Shown one piece after another: positions 1 to 8,436 of a DNA stretch of 64,000 nucleotides; position 1 is the first letter of the stretch; each line of letters begins with the position of its first letter. The translations under genes were made by a program, and so were the position numbers. Origin of the DNA: Pseudomonas luteola NBRC 103146. GTDB taxonomy: Bacteria; Pseudomonadota; Gammaproteobacteria; Pseudomonadales; Pseudomonadaceae. The DNA lies in assembly GCF_002091675.1 (NCBI RefSeq), contig NZ_BDAE01000005.1, positions 62,001 to 126,000 of the forward strand, written 5' to 3'. The notes beneath the pieces were generated by a model. That model was given only the letters and a program-made list of their open reading frames with translations. It made no database searches and had not been told where the DNA came from.

Positions 1-1529
1 GGGCGGAGCACCGCTTCGAAGAACCATCGTTGGCGCTCTTCCAGGTGCCTCATGAAAAATCCACGGCCCGTGCACCCAAGCAGTTCGTCGATCTGCAAAA
101 TGACGTGACGGCAGCGGGTATCGAGCTGGCGTGCCGTGAGGGTTTCGAGTCCATCGAGCACGTCAAGCGCTACACCGCCCTGGGTTTTGGCACGGACCAG
201 GGCAAGTTGGGCAACATCAACGGCCTCGCCATCGCCGCGCGCGTACAAAACAAGGCGATTCCCGAAGTCGGCACTACCATGTTTCGCCCTAACTACACAC
301 CGGTCACGTTTGGCGCCGTCGCTGGCCGTCACTGTGGCCATCTCATGGAGCCGGTACGTTTCACCGCGCTTCATGGCTGGCACGTCAAGCAGGGTGCCTT
401 GTTTGAAGATGTCGGTCAGTGGAAGCGCCCCTGGTACTTCCCCAAGGCCGGAGAGGATCTGCATGCCGCCGTGGCCCGTGAGTGCAAGGCCGTGCGCGAG
501 AAAGTCGGCATCCTTGATGCCTCGACCCTCGGCAAGATCGATATTCAGGGCCCGGACGCCCGTGAGTTTCTCAATCGCGTCTATACCAATGCCTGGACCA
601 AGCTGGAGGTCGGTAAGGCCCGTTACGGCCTGATGTGCAAGGAAGACGGCATGGTCATGGACGATGGCGTCACGGCCTGCCTGGCCGACAATCATTTCCT
701 GATGACCACCACGACCGGTGGCGCCGCGCGTATCCTCGAGTGGCTGGAACTCTACCATCAGACCGAATGGCCGGACCTCAAGGTGTATTTCACCTCAGTA
801 ACCGACCATTGGGCGACCATGACCCTGTCTGGTCCGGAAAGCCGTAACCTGCTCGCCGAGCTGACCGACATCGATCTGGACAAGGATGCGTTCCCCTTCA
901 TGAGCTGGAAGGAAGGCACCGTGGGCGGCGTACCGGCTCGGGTGTTCCGCATCTCCTTTACCGGCGAGCTGTCTTACGAGATTAACGTCCAGGCCGATTA
1001 TGCGATGGGCGTATGGGAGCAGCTGATAGAGGCTGGCAAGAAGTACGGCCTAACGCCCTACGGTACCGAAACCATGCACGTGCTGCGGGCCGAGAAGGGG
1101 TTCATTATCGTGGGTCAGGATACCGATGGCTCCGTCACCCCACAGGACTTGGGCATGGGCTGGGCCGTCAGCATGAACAAACCGTTCTCCTTTATCGGCA
1201 AACGCGGCATGAACCGGCAGGATTGCCTTAAAGCAGACCGCAAGCAGCTGGTGGGCCTCAAGCCGGTCAATCCCAAGGCGGTTCTACCGGAAGGCGCACA
1301 GCTGGTGTTCAACACTCAGCAGTCGATTCCAATGACCATGGTGGGGCACGTTACATCCAGCTATTACAGCGCCTCGATGGGCTTTGGCTTCGCCTTGGCC
1401 GTTGTAAGGGGTGGCTTGGGCAAGATGGGACAAAAGGTTTATGCCGCGCTCAGGGATGGCACGTTCGTCGAAGCCGAAATCGTTTCTTCCGTGTTCTATG
1501 ATCCGAAAGGGGAGCGTCAGCATGTCTAA
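1..1529 (+). CDS. soxA: Sarcosine oxidase alpha subunit, C-terminal part (truncated by window start)
   Basis: C-terminal part of the large subunit of heterotetrameric sarcosine oxidase, which demethylates sarcosine to glycine and passes the methyl carbon to tetrahydrofolate. The open frame runs in from the left edge (first full codon at base 3), so the N-terminal FAD/NAD-binding half lies outside. The visible ~500 residues contain the glycine-cleavage T-protein-like (aminomethyltransferase) fold that binds folate: GILDASTLGKIDIQGPDA, then LSGPESRNLL and RISFTGELSYEI are typical of this domain. The last 8 bases overlap soxG, which indicates translational coupling. Identity is firm from the fold, the gene pairing with soxG, and the purU and fdhA genes downstream. 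A TTG at base 30 is an internal codon, not a start. Confidence 0.95.
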   Translation, partial: AEHRFEEPSLALFQVPHEKSTARAPKQFVDLQNDVTAAGIELACREGFESIEHVKRYTALGFGTDQGKLGNINGLAIAARVQNKAIPEVGTTMFRPNYTPVTFGAVAGRHCGHLMEPVRFTALHGWHVKQGALFEDVGQWKRPWYFPKAGEDLHAAVARECKAVREKVGILDASTLGKIDIQGPDAREFLNRVYTNAWTKLEVGKARYGLMCKEDGMVMDDGVTACLADNHFLMTTTTGGAARILEWLELYHQTEWPDLKVYFTSVTDHWATMTLSGPESRNLLAELTDIDLDKDAFPFMSWKEGTVGGVPARVFRISFTGELSYEINVQADYAMGVWEQLIEAGKKYGLTPYGTETMHVLRAEKGFIIVGQDTDGSVTPQDLGMGWAVSMNKPFSFIGKRGMNRQDCLKADRKQLVGLKPVNPKAVLPEGAQLVFNTQQSIPMTMVGHVTSSYYSASMGFGFALAVVRGGLGKMGQKVYAALRDGTFVEAEIVSSVFYDPKGERQHV

Positions 1530-2154
1530 CGTGAACGTTTATCAGCAGCGTCCCGCCGGACCTGCACGCGCCGAATCCCCCTTGTTCCATGCTGAGCTCG
1601 ACAAGCTGGCGGGCCGGAGCGTTGGCAGCGCAGGCGTGACCTTGCGCGAGAAAAAGCTGCGGGGCCATTTGGTCCTGCGGGGAGAGGCCAGCGATACCGG
1701 CTTTACCGGTGCGTTCGAATCCGTACTGGGTTTGGAGTTGCCCGCCGCCCTGGGCTTGACTGTGAAAGGTGAAACCTCCCTGCAATGGCTGGGGCCGGAT
1801 GAGTGGCTCCTGATCGTTCCGCAGGGCGAGGAGTACTCCACCGAACTGAGCCTGCGTGAGGCGATCGGCGATCGGCATATTTCCATTGTCAATGTCAGCG
1901 GTGGCCAGACCCTGTATGAGCTGACAGGACCAAATGTACGCAACGTCCTGATGAAGTCCACATCCTACGATGTCCACCCCAGTCAATTTCCGGTAGGCAA
2001 GGCGGTCGGGACGGTATTTGCCAAATCCCAGCTGGTTATCCGTCACACCGGTGAGGAGACGTGGGAGCTGATCGTTCGCCGCAGTTTTGCCGACTACATC
2101 TGGCTCTGGTTACAGGACGCCAGCGCCGAATACGGATTGGCCATCGCCAACTGA
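1522..2154 (+). CDS. soxG: Sarcosine oxidase gamma subunit
   Basis: Small gamma subunit (210 aa) of the heterotetrameric sarcosine oxidase. The ATG at 1522 lies inside the end of soxA and is preceded by AGGGGAG about 8 bases upstream. An open frame continues further upstream, but that stretch is soxA read in another frame. Family features are visible: YELTGPNVRNVLMKST and the IRHTGEETWELIVRRSFADY stretch near the C-terminus, both T-protein-like. Length matches known SoxG proteins. It is the last gene of the sox operon, and no clear terminator follows; the next gene, purU, is separated by 182 bases that contain two REP-like sequences. Confidence 0.95.
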   Translation: MSNVNVYQQRPAGPARAESPLFHAELDKLAGRSVGSAGVTLREKKLRGHLVLRGEASDTGFTGAFESVLGLELPAALGLTVKGETSLQWLGPDEWLLIVPQGEEYSTELSLREAIGDRHISIVNVSGGQTLYELTGPNVRNVLMKSTSYDVHPSQFPVGKAVGTVFAKSQLVIRHTGEETWELIVRRSFADYIWLWLQDASAEYGLAIAN

Positions 2155-2165
2155 CCGCGTACGGA

Positions 2166-2197
2166 CAGGATGGGTTGTGCGTATCGATTCCATCCTT
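2166..2197. repeat. REP-like intergenic repeat, copy 1 (degenerate)
   Basis: CAGGATGGGTTGTGCG followed by TATCGATTCCATCCTT. This resembles the widespread pseudomonad repeat whose core reads roughly GGATGGGTTGAGCG-CAGCGATACCCATC, although the right half is diverged. GGATGG and CCATCC can pair. It is the weakest of the four copies in the first 3.5 kb. Confidence 0.4.
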
Positions 2198-2251
2198 CCG
2201 CGAACTAACCATTTGGCTGGATACCACAGGTTAAACGTATACATTTGATCA

Positions 2252-2284
2252 GTAAGGTGCGTGGGGCGCAGCGATACCTATGTC
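2252..2284. repeat. REP-like intergenic repeat, copy 2
   Basis: Contains GCGCAGCGATACCT, which is identical over 14 bases to copy 4 upstream of fdhA, preceded by GTAAGGTGCGTGGG. It ends 52 bases before the purU start. The shared core and intergenic placement fit a dispersed REP element better than a gene-specific operator. Confidence 0.5.
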
Positions 2285-2336
2285 CCTGGCCCCAGGTTAT
2301 TCAACCCACAACATCCAACCTATTCGGTAGCTATCC

Positions 2337-3194
2337 ATGAGCCGCACCCCTGATACCTGGATTCTCACTGCCCAGAGCCCAAGCCGACTGGGGACCGTGG
2401 ACGTCGTGACCCGCTTTCTATTCGAGCAGCAGTGCTACGTCACTGAGCATCACTCCTTTGATGACCGACTGGCCGCGCGCTTTTTTATCCGCGTGGAGTT
2501 CAAGGCGCCGACTGCCTTCGACGAGACTGCTTTTCGTGCCGGTCTTGCCGATGCCTTGGGACCGTTCGACATGCAAATGGAGCTGACCGCGCCAGGCTAC
2601 CGCCCAAAGGTGGTGATCATGGTCTCTAAAGCCGATCATTGCCTGAACGACTTGCTCTATCGCCAGCGCATCGGCCAATTACCGATGGATGTGGTCGCAG
2701 TGATTTCCAATCACCCGGACCTTGAACCCCTGGCCCGCTGGCATGGCATTCCCTATCACCACTTTCCGCTGGACCCCCACGACAAACCTGCCCAGGAAGC
2801 CCGCGTCTGGCAGGTGCTGCAGGATACCCAGGCGGAACTGGTCGTGCTTGCACGCTACATGCAGGTGCTTTCGCCCGAGTTGTGCCGTCGTCTCGATGGC
2901 TGGGCAATTAACATCCATCACTCCCTATTGCCAGGCTTCAAGGGCGCCAAGCCTTACCATCAGGCCTATCAGAAGGGGGTAAAGCTGGTCGGTGCCACCG
3001 CCCATTACGTCAATAATGACCTCGACGAAGGGCCAATCATCGCGCAGGGCGTAGAGAGCGTGGATCATGCGTATTACCCGGAAGATCTCGTTGCCAAGGG
3101 CCGAGATATCGAATGCCTGACCTTGGCCCGAGCCGTGGGATATCACTTGGAGCGCCGCGTCTTCCTAAATGCCAACCGGACGGTGGTGCTGTAA
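2337..3194 (+). CDS. purU: Formyltetrahydrofolate deformylase
   Basis: Hydrolyses 10-formyl-THF to formate and THF (285 aa, usual length). An N-terminal ACT domain (about residues 8-85, starting TWILTAQSPSRLGTVDVV) is followed by a formyltransferase-fold catalytic domain. The catalytic triad expected from PurN/PurU is present: Asn192 and His194 in INIHHSLLPGF, and Asp230 in NNDLDEGPII. Placed between the sox genes and fdhA, it probably recycles the folate loaded with one-carbon units during sarcosine demethylation; in Pseudomonas this sox-linked copy exists besides housekeeping purU genes. The gene is well separated from its neighbours on both sides, and no terminator was identified. Confidence 0.95.
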   Translation: MSRTPDTWILTAQSPSRLGTVDVVTRFLFEQQCYVTEHHSFDDRLAARFFIRVEFKAPTAFDETAFRAGLADALGPFDMQMELTAPGYRPKVVIMVSKADHCLNDLLYRQRIGQLPMDVVAVISNHPDLEPLARWHGIPYHHFPLDPHDKPAQEARVWQVLQDTQAELVVLARYMQVLSPELCRRLDGWAINIHHSLLPGFKGAKPYHQAYQKGVKLVGATAHYVNNDLDEGPIIAQGVESVDHAYYPEDLVAKGRDIECLTLARAVGYHLERRVFLNANRTVVL

Positions 3195-3311
3195 CCGCCA
3201 CCCTCCATGTCACTACAAGCGCTTTTCTCGAAAGGATAGGTTGAGCCTTCTAGAGGGCTCTGGCAGCGCGATGAATCAAGGCTCGCCGGATAATGCAATG
3301 GAGCGTGGCCT

Positions 3312-3342
3312 GTAGGAGGGTTGAGCAACGGGATACCCATCA
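3312..3342. repeat. REP-like intergenic repeat, copy 3
   Basis: GTAGGAGGGTTGAGC followed by AACGGGATACCCATC, a good match to the pseudomonad GGATGGGTTGAGCG-CAGCGATACCCATC type. Ends such as GGGT and ACCC can pair. It lies in the purU-fdhA gap. Confidence 0.55.
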
Positions 3343-3453
3343 AATCCAGTCCAGCCGATAACCATTACAAAAGCAGAACCTGCCACTTTTGTGCGCTCAT
3401 CGCACGCTTTGATTGACGTTCGGCTCGTGCTTTCTACGCTCAACATACCCGTC

Positions 3454-3485
3454 GCAGGAGGGTTCAAGCGCAGCGATACCTTATC
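3454..3485. repeat. REP-like intergenic repeat, copy 4
   Basis: GCAGGAGGGTTCAA followed by GCGCAGCGATACCTTATC. It shares the exact 14-base core GCGCAGCGATACCT with copy 2, and the GGAGGGTT left part with copy 3. It ends about 75 bases before the fdhA start. Confidence 0.55.
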
Positions 3486-3560
3486 GGATTCAATGTTTTA
3501 CTGCTTTCCATGAACCACCGCCCACTCATGGGCTCACTACAACAACAAGAGGAAACGCGT

Positions 3561-4760
3561 ATGTCAGGCAATCGAGGCGTCGTCTACCTGGGCGCTGGTA
3601 AAGTCGAAGTACAGAACATTCCCTTCCCCAAAATGGAAACGCCCCAGGGACGTCAAATCGACCACGGTGTGATCCTGCGAGTCGTCTCCACCAACATCTG
3701 TGGCTCCGACCAGCACATGGTGCGTGGCCGTACTACAGCCCCCGAGGGTCTCGTACTGGGCCATGAAATCACTGGAGAAGTCATCGAGGCGGGCAAAGGG
3801 GTGGAAAACCTCAAGGTAGGGGATCTGGTCTCCGTCCCCTTCAACGTAGCCTGTGGCCGCTGCCGTACCTGCAAAGAGCAACACACCGGCGTCTGCCTGT
3901 CGGTAAATCCCTCCCGCGCTGGCGGTGCCTATGGCTATGTCGACATGGGTGGATGGGTCGGTGGCCAGGCGGAATACGTCATGGTGCCCTATGCCGATTT
4001 CAACCTGCTCAAGCTGCCTGACCGGGATCGGGCCATGGAAAAGATCCGCGACCTGACCTGCCTTTCGGACATTCTGCCCACTGGCTACCACGGAGCCGTC
4101 ACGGCGGGCGTCGGACCGGGTAGTACCGTTTATATCGCCGGTGCAGGCTCCGTTGGCCTAGCTGCCGCCGCGTCGGCTCGCCTGCTAGGGGCTGCCGTGG
4201 TCATCGTGGGTGACGTCAATCCGGTACGTCTGGCCCATGCCAAGGCGCAAGGGTTTGAAATTGCCGACTTGTCCCAAGACACGCCCCTACATGAGCAAAT
4301 TGCGGCACTTCTAGGCGAGCCGGAGGTGGATTGCGCCGTGGATGCGGTCGGCTTCGAAGCCCGCGGCCATGGTCACTCCGGATCACAGCACGAAGCACCT
4401 GCCACAGTCCTTAACTCACTGATGGGTGTTACACGTGTCGCCGGCAAGATCGGTATTCCTGGGCTCTACGTGACGGAAGATCCTGGTGCTGCCGACCAGG
4501 CGGCCAAGCAGGGTAGCCTGAGTATTCGCTTCGGCCTCGGCTGGGCCAAGTCCCATAGCTTCCATACCGGGCAAACACCAGTCATGAAATACAACCGGCA
4601 GTTGATGCAAGCCATCATGTGGGATCGTATCAAGATTGCTGACATTGTAGGTGTCGACGTTATCACCCTGGATGATGCACCCAAGGGCTATAGCGAATTT
4701 GATGCGGGCGTACCCAAGAAGTTTGTGATTGATCCGCACGCTTTGTTCCGCGCGGCATAA
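3561..4760 (+). CDS. fdhA: Glutathione-independent formaldehyde dehydrogenase
   Basis: Zinc-dependent NAD+ enzyme of the medium-chain dehydrogenase family that oxidises formaldehyde to formate without glutathione (399 aa, the length known for the P. putida enzyme). The ATG at 3561 is preceded by AGAGGAAA; an in-frame ATG at 3510 would add 17 residues with no family match. Catalytic zinc ligands are visible at Cys47 (ICGSDQH) and His68 (GHE), and the structural zinc cysteines cluster in CGRCRTCKEQHTGVC. The Rossmann segment reads VYIAGAGSVGLAAAASA. With sox genes and purU upstream, it detoxifies the formaldehyde made when sarcosine demethylation is uncoupled from THF. Confidence 0.97.
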   Translation: MSGNRGVVYLGAGKVEVQNIPFPKMETPQGRQIDHGVILRVVSTNICGSDQHMVRGRTTAPEGLVLGHEITGEVIEAGKGVENLKVGDLVSVPFNVACGRCRTCKEQHTGVCLSVNPSRAGGAYGYVDMGGWVGGQAEYVMVPYADFNLLKLPDRDRAMEKIRDLTCLSDILPTGYHGAVTAGVGPGSTVYIAGAGSVGLAAAASARLLGAAVVIVGDVNPVRLAHAKAQGFEIADLSQDTPLHEQIAALLGEPEVDCAVDAVGFEARGHGHSGSQHEAPATVLNSLMGVTRVAGKIGIPGLYVTEDPGAADQAAKQGSLSIRFGLGWAKSHSFHTGQTPVMKYNRQLMQAIMWDRIKIADIVGVDVITLDDAPKGYSEFDAGVPKKFVIDPHALFRAA

Positions 4761-4865
4761 CGCGGTTGGCGAGGCATAAGGACATGCCTCCTTGATCGAT
4801 ACGCTTTACCCAGGGCTTGGTCATACAGGTATGCTAGGGAGACGCTATCAACCAAGGAAAACGCC

Positions 4866-5162
4866 ATGCCTTTTTTGATCGAAACCTGGGACAAGCCCAA
4901 CACTACCCAGCTGCGCCAGGACAACCGTCCTGCCCATCTGGATTTCCTCCGTGAAAATGCCAGCAAGCTGCTCGCCTGTGGAGCCAAGCTTGACGACGAA
5001 GGGGCAAACGCCAGCGGAAGTGTCTACATCGTGGATGTCGAAACCCGCGAAGAAGCCGAGGCCTTTTTGGCACAGGATCCCTTCAGCCAGGTTGGCCTGC
5101 CAGAAAAGGTCAATATCGTACGGTGGCGTAAAGCAGTCCTGGACGGTAAAGCATTCGTCTAA
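4866..5162 (+). CDS. YCII-family (YciI-like) protein
   Basis: Small cytosolic protein of 98 aa with the YCII ferredoxin-like fold. The family's conserved His is in RPAHLDFLREN and the conserved acidic residue is in AEAFLAQDPFSQVGL. Function is not established for most members; YCII proteins are thought to be small enzymes or enzyme-linked domains using a His-Asp pair. An AAGGAAA sequence precedes the ATG. It follows fdhA after 105 bases with no obvious terminator, so it could be part of the same one-carbon transcript. Confidence 0.85.
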   Translation: MPFLIETWDKPNTTQLRQDNRPAHLDFLRENASKLLACGAKLDDEGANASGSVYIVDVETREEAEAFLAQDPFSQVGLPEKVNIVRWRKAVLDGKAFV

Positions 5163-5344
5163 CGCATAATGCTCATAGCGTATCTGTCACGGCATGCGGC
5201 TAAAATGCGGACCGTTGCAGATACGCCCGCCATCAAAACAGTCCCGTTTATCTATTTGTAATGAGTTTCACTCAAAAAAAATATATAAACCCGAACAATA
5301 AGGGTATTGATCTGTCCTTATCCTGCTTGAGTTCGCTGAAGTCT

Positions 5345-5361
5345 GATATCAATACGATATC
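5345..5361. promoter_or_regulatory. Paired palindrome GATATC-N5-GATATC, distal copy
   Basis: Two GATATC palindromes separated by AATAC, so equivalent positions are 11 bases (about one helical turn) apart. The same arrangement recurs at 5620. This looks like a binding site for two dimers of a regulator, but no regulator is known from this sequence. Confidence 0.35.
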
Positions 5362-5619
5362 GATATGTCGCTTAGTTTGACACTGGCAGATACAAAAGAT
5401 AATTGATCGACCTAGCGAGCTCTATTTCACAGGTTTTCAATGAAGAGACGCGATATTAATTGAAACTACTGCATCCTTCCGAGCTTAAAAGCTGCACATT
5501 AGTCAGCATATGGCAGTTAGAAAGTGATTCAGTTCAAATACAAGCCAAGTATTGAGTGAATATAAAAATGGAGGGCTTTCTGTGGCCTATCCTCTCAGGT
5601 CAGTAGATTAATAGTGGTC

Positions 5620-5636
5620 GATATCCGAGCGATATC
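5620..5636. promoter_or_regulatory. Paired palindrome GATATC-N5-GATATC, proximal copy
   Basis: Two GATATC palindromes separated by CGAGC, with identical spacing to the copy at 5345. It ends 29 bases before the ATG of the acyltransferase gene and just upstream of its AAGGAAGG ribosome-binding site, a typical operator position. Confidence 0.4.
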
Positions 5637-5665
5637 ATATGTATTGATTTAAGGAAGGGCGCCTA

Positions 5666-6718
5666 ATGAGCACTACCAAACCCGAAAAAGATTTAAGGAT
5701 CGAAACGATCAGGGGGTTGGCGCTATTTTTAATGGTAGCCGGTCACGTTATTGGCAGTTCGGGTGATCAGGGAATGAAAGTCGCGGATGACTCATTCCTC
5801 CGTTATCTCTACGACTCGCTTGTTTACATTCGCATGCCGCTTTTCACGGCCATCTCGGGGTATGTATATGCCTTGAGACCCGTTACTTCCGCAAGCTCCC
5901 TGCCGCGTTTCTACCAGGGCAAGTTTCGCCGGATTCTGATCCCGATGATCGTTGTCTCAACGCTCTTCTTCATCTCGCAAGCGTTGGTGCCCAACACCAA
6001 TACGAAGCCGGAATGGAGCGATGTGTTCGGTATCTATTTCTTCAGTTATGCCCATTTCTGGTTCCTGCAGTCCATCTTCTGCATCTTTGTCATGATTGCC
6101 CTGATGGAGAAGTTCAGCCTGCTGTCCTCTCTCAGGAATTACCTGATCATCATGTGTATCGCCTTGGTGGGCTCCTTGCATTACGAAGTATTCCCGGACT
6201 TCTTCTGCCTGTACAAGGCCATCCAATTGCTGCCCTTCTTTCTGTTGGGACTGGGGCTTTATCGCTTCTCCGACCAGTTGAATACCGCTTCAAAACAGCT
6301 AGTGATTGGCGTCGTGCTGGCGGCATTGGTTGTCATTGATCAGGCCTATCTGTGGAATCAACTTTCCATCAGTGATCGTGGAATGGATTACATAGGGACG
6401 GCTCTGGGGATTACTGCCATTTACATGATCATTACCCGCCGGGTCTATTTCAAACCGTTGGCGTGGCTGGGGTATTTCTCTTTTGAAATCTACCTATTCC
6501 ATGTATTTGGAACGGCGGGCAGCCGTATCGTACTGAACAAACTGGCAATCCATGATGTATGGATTACCTTTACAGTCAGTATGATTCTGGGGCTTATCCT
6601 GCCAGTGGCCCTCAAGAAGGCAGTCGGTCGTTTCAGTCTGCTTAATCTGGCGTTCTTTGGTATACAGTCAAAGAAGAAGCCTGCAATGAAGTTGCAGGAA
6701 AAAGTCTCGCTTAGTTAA
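5666..6718 (+). CDS. Acyltransferase 3 family membrane protein
   Basis: Integral membrane acyltransferase (350 aa) of the type that O-acetylates or otherwise acylates exopolysaccharides and lipopolysaccharides. Ten or so hydrophobic segments run through the protein. The family signature is at the N-terminus: RIETIRGLALFLMVAGHVIG, with the catalytic-region Arg and His, followed by the FTAISGYVYALR segment. AAGGAAGG precedes the ATG at 5666. It faces the exopolysaccharide operon tail to tail, separated by two terminators, so it has its own promoter in the AT-rich region upstream. The likely role is to decorate the polymer; the acyl group cannot be read from sequence. Confidence 0.85.
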   Translation: MSTTKPEKDLRIETIRGLALFLMVAGHVIGSSGDQGMKVADDSFLRYLYDSLVYIRMPLFTAISGYVYALRPVTSASSLPRFYQGKFRRILIPMIVVSTLFFISQALVPNTNTKPEWSDVFGIYFFSYAHFWFLQSIFCIFVMIALMEKFSLLSSLRNYLIIMCIALVGSLHYEVFPDFFCLYKAIQLLPFFLLGLGLYRFSDQLNTASKQLVIGVVLAALVVIDQAYLWNQLSISDRGMDYIGTALGITAIYMIITRRVYFKPLAWLGYFSFEIYLFHVFGTAGSRIVLNKLAIHDVWITFTVSMILGLILPVALKKAVGRFSLLNLAFFGIQSKKKPAMKLQEKVSLS

Positions 6719-6733
6719 GGCATGTAATAAGCC

Positions 6734-6763
6734 AAAAGCCCAACACTAACGTTGGGCTTTTTT
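6734..6763 (+). terminator. Rho-independent terminator of the acyltransferase gene
   Basis: AAAAGCCCAAC, loop ACTAAC, GTTGGGCTTTTTT. It has a strong stem and a T tract, about 15 bases after the stop codon. Confidence 0.9.
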
Positions 6764-6990
6764 ATGCCTGCCAAATAACTTCGTTATAAAGATCCCTTCG
6801 CAGAGTGTCGCGTATTGACTTGACCTAGTATCGGCTGAGTGCTGCAGGTAGTTATTGCTTGTAAGTACATATGTAGCAGCTATGGCTATATCGCGGCATT
6901 GAAGATTCAGCCAAGCCTGTCCTGAGCATTAATACCTGTAGGGAGCCTGCAGTAACAGTAAGGCGGTTCCGAAGGATTTATTAAGGCATA

Positions 6991-7019
6991 AAAAAAGCCC
7001 TTCAAACGAAGGGCTTTTT
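6991..7019 (-). terminator. Rho-independent terminator at the end of the exopolysaccharide operon
   Basis: AAAAAAGCCCTTC, loop AAAC, GAAGGGCTTTTT. Read on the minus strand it lies 17 bases after the wza stop and has a T6 tail, so it closes the minus-strand operon; it could also act on the plus strand. Confidence 0.9.
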
Positions 7020-7036
7020 GACCATCCAGAAAGCTC

Positions 7037-8149
7037 TTACTTGAAGCTCTGGTTGGCGTTTGCAGTGGAGCTAAGCACGTTCGAGGAGCCCAGCAGCTGG
7101 CTGACGAAGCGGTTCCAGCGGGTGATTCCGGCAGGACCTACAAATACAACGTCTTGCGGCTGTAGTGCAAAGTGCTGTGCCAGAACGAAAGCGGTTGGTG
7201 AGGAAGCGCTCAGGTGGAACACTTGAGCTTTCGCGGCTGGAGAGGAGTTGAAATTCTCCGGACCACGGATTACATACACTTCATCCGCATCGGCAGTTTC
7301 CTGGTTCAGGCCGCCTGCCTGGCCGAGTGCATCCATCAGCGTCAGGCTGGTGGTCTTGAAGTTGGCTGCCAGCGGGCTTCTCACTTCACCCATCACGTAA
7401 ACCTTGCGGTTATCATTGTAGGGTAGGTGAATGCTATCGCCATCCTTGAGGTATACGCCATACAGCTTGGAGTCCTTACGGTTCAGGGTATCGGCATCCA
7501 GGCGGTACTCCTTGCCGTCACGTACCAGGGTCAGGCCGCTCAGGTCAGCTGTCTGGGTGTCAACGCCTGCCTGGCCCAGTGCTTCGACCAAAGTCATCGG
7601 CACAGTTGTCAGCGGAATGGAGTCGCCCTTGGTGAAAGCACCTGACAAGGTGACTTTCTGACTGCCAAAGCGCAGGACGCTCACGTCGACCTGAGGATTG
7701 TCGATAAAGGCCGCCAGACGAGTCGAGATGACCTTACGGATCTCCTCAAGCGTCTTGCCTTCTGCTGTCAGGGTGCCAACGTACGGATAGAAAATAGTAC
7801 CGTCAGGACGTACCAGTCGACCGTTCGCCTCGATCTGCTGTTGGGCACCAGAAGGAGCGGTTAGCTCGGGGTGATCCCATACAGTGATATACAGCAGGTC
7901 CGCCTTGCCTACACGATAAGCCGCTGGATGATACTTGAGCAGTTCCTGCCAGTTCCCAGTGTCTGCAGTCGGGTTAACGGAGTCATGACTTTTCAAATAA
8001 GCCGATGTGATAGGAATCAGCTCAACCTTTGTCCCCTCAATGGAGCCGTTGGTCTTCAAATCGTCCCGGTGCAGGTATTGGCCTGGAGACCATACGCAGC
8101 CCTGCAGAAGCAGGGTGGAAAGTAGTGCAAGGGTAAAGGTACGTTTCAT
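7037..8149 (-). CDS. wza: Wza-type polysaccharide export outer-membrane lipoprotein
   Basis: Forms the outer-membrane pore for polysaccharide export (370 aa). The start MKRTFTLALLSTLLLQGC is a lipoprotein signal with the acceptor at Cys18. A polysaccharide-export domain follows (YRVGKADLLYITVWDHPEL, about residues 77-170), then SLBB repeats (VTLSGAFTKGDSIPLT and VYVMGEVRSPL). The C-terminal stretch QPQDVVFVGPAGITRWNRFV matches the amphipathic transmembrane helix region of Wza. AAGGAAG precedes the ATG. It is the last gene of the minus-strand locus, 287 bases after the flippase, instead of heading a wza-wzb-wzc group as in E. coli, so it may have an extra promoter in that gap. Confidence 0.93.
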   Translation of the reverse strand: MKRTFTLALLSTLLLQGCVWSPGQYLHRDDLKTNGSIEGTKVELIPITSAYLKSHDSVNPTADTGNWQELLKYHPAAYRVGKADLLYITVWDHPELTAPSGAQQQIEANGRLVRPDGTIFYPYVGTLTAEGKTLEEIRKVISTRLAAFIDNPQVDVSVLRFGSQKVTLSGAFTKGDSIPLTTVPMTLVEALGQAGVDTQTADLSGLTLVRDGKEYRLDADTLNRKDSKLYGVYLKDGDSIHLPYNDNRKVYVMGEVRSPLAANFKTTSLTLMDALGQAGGLNQETADADEVYVIRGPENFNSSPAAKAQVFHLSASSPTAFVLAQHFALQPQDVVFVGPAGITRWNRFVSQLLGSSNVLSSTANANQSFK

Positions 8150-8436
8150 CTATTTTCTTCCTTGATCGCTGTAAAAAAGTTTTTAAAAACTTCGTATCGA
8201 TCGATTTATAAGCGTCAGAACGTGTTTGGGCATAAGAAACTTTATGAATCATGTAGGCCTGTGGCGCGCCTGGCGCTGGATAATTCGTAACAGCTCCGTA
8301 TCCAACCAAACCATACATATCAGCGCAGGCTGTGACAGAAGCTTAAAAAATTAGTTCACTTTTGCGGAAACACTCTTTTTAAAAGTAAATCGATCCAATT
8401 TTTGGCTTTATCCTGACGTTATATGTCAATAAGCCA

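Larger units (their letters stand above)
3195..3560. other. purU-fdhA intergenic region (366 bases)
   Basis: No credible gene. It holds two REP-like repeats (3312-3342 and 3454-3485) and the fdhA ribosome-binding site AGAGGAAA just before 3561. I see no strong intrinsic terminator for purU. Confidence 0.6.
5163..5665. other. Long AT-rich intergenic region ahead of the acyltransferase (503 bases)
   Basis: No open frame of coding quality on either strand. The region is visibly richer in A/T than its flanks, as expected at the edge of a polysaccharide locus. It carries two GATATC-N5-GATATC pairs (listed separately) and several AT tracts such as AAAAAAAATATATAAA near 5274. It most likely holds the promoter and control region of the gene at 5666. 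Confidence 0.55.

Noticed and set aside
8037..8318. 93-codon frame upstream of and overlapping wza
   Set aside because: Wrong frame over the wza signal sequence; composition is not coding-like.
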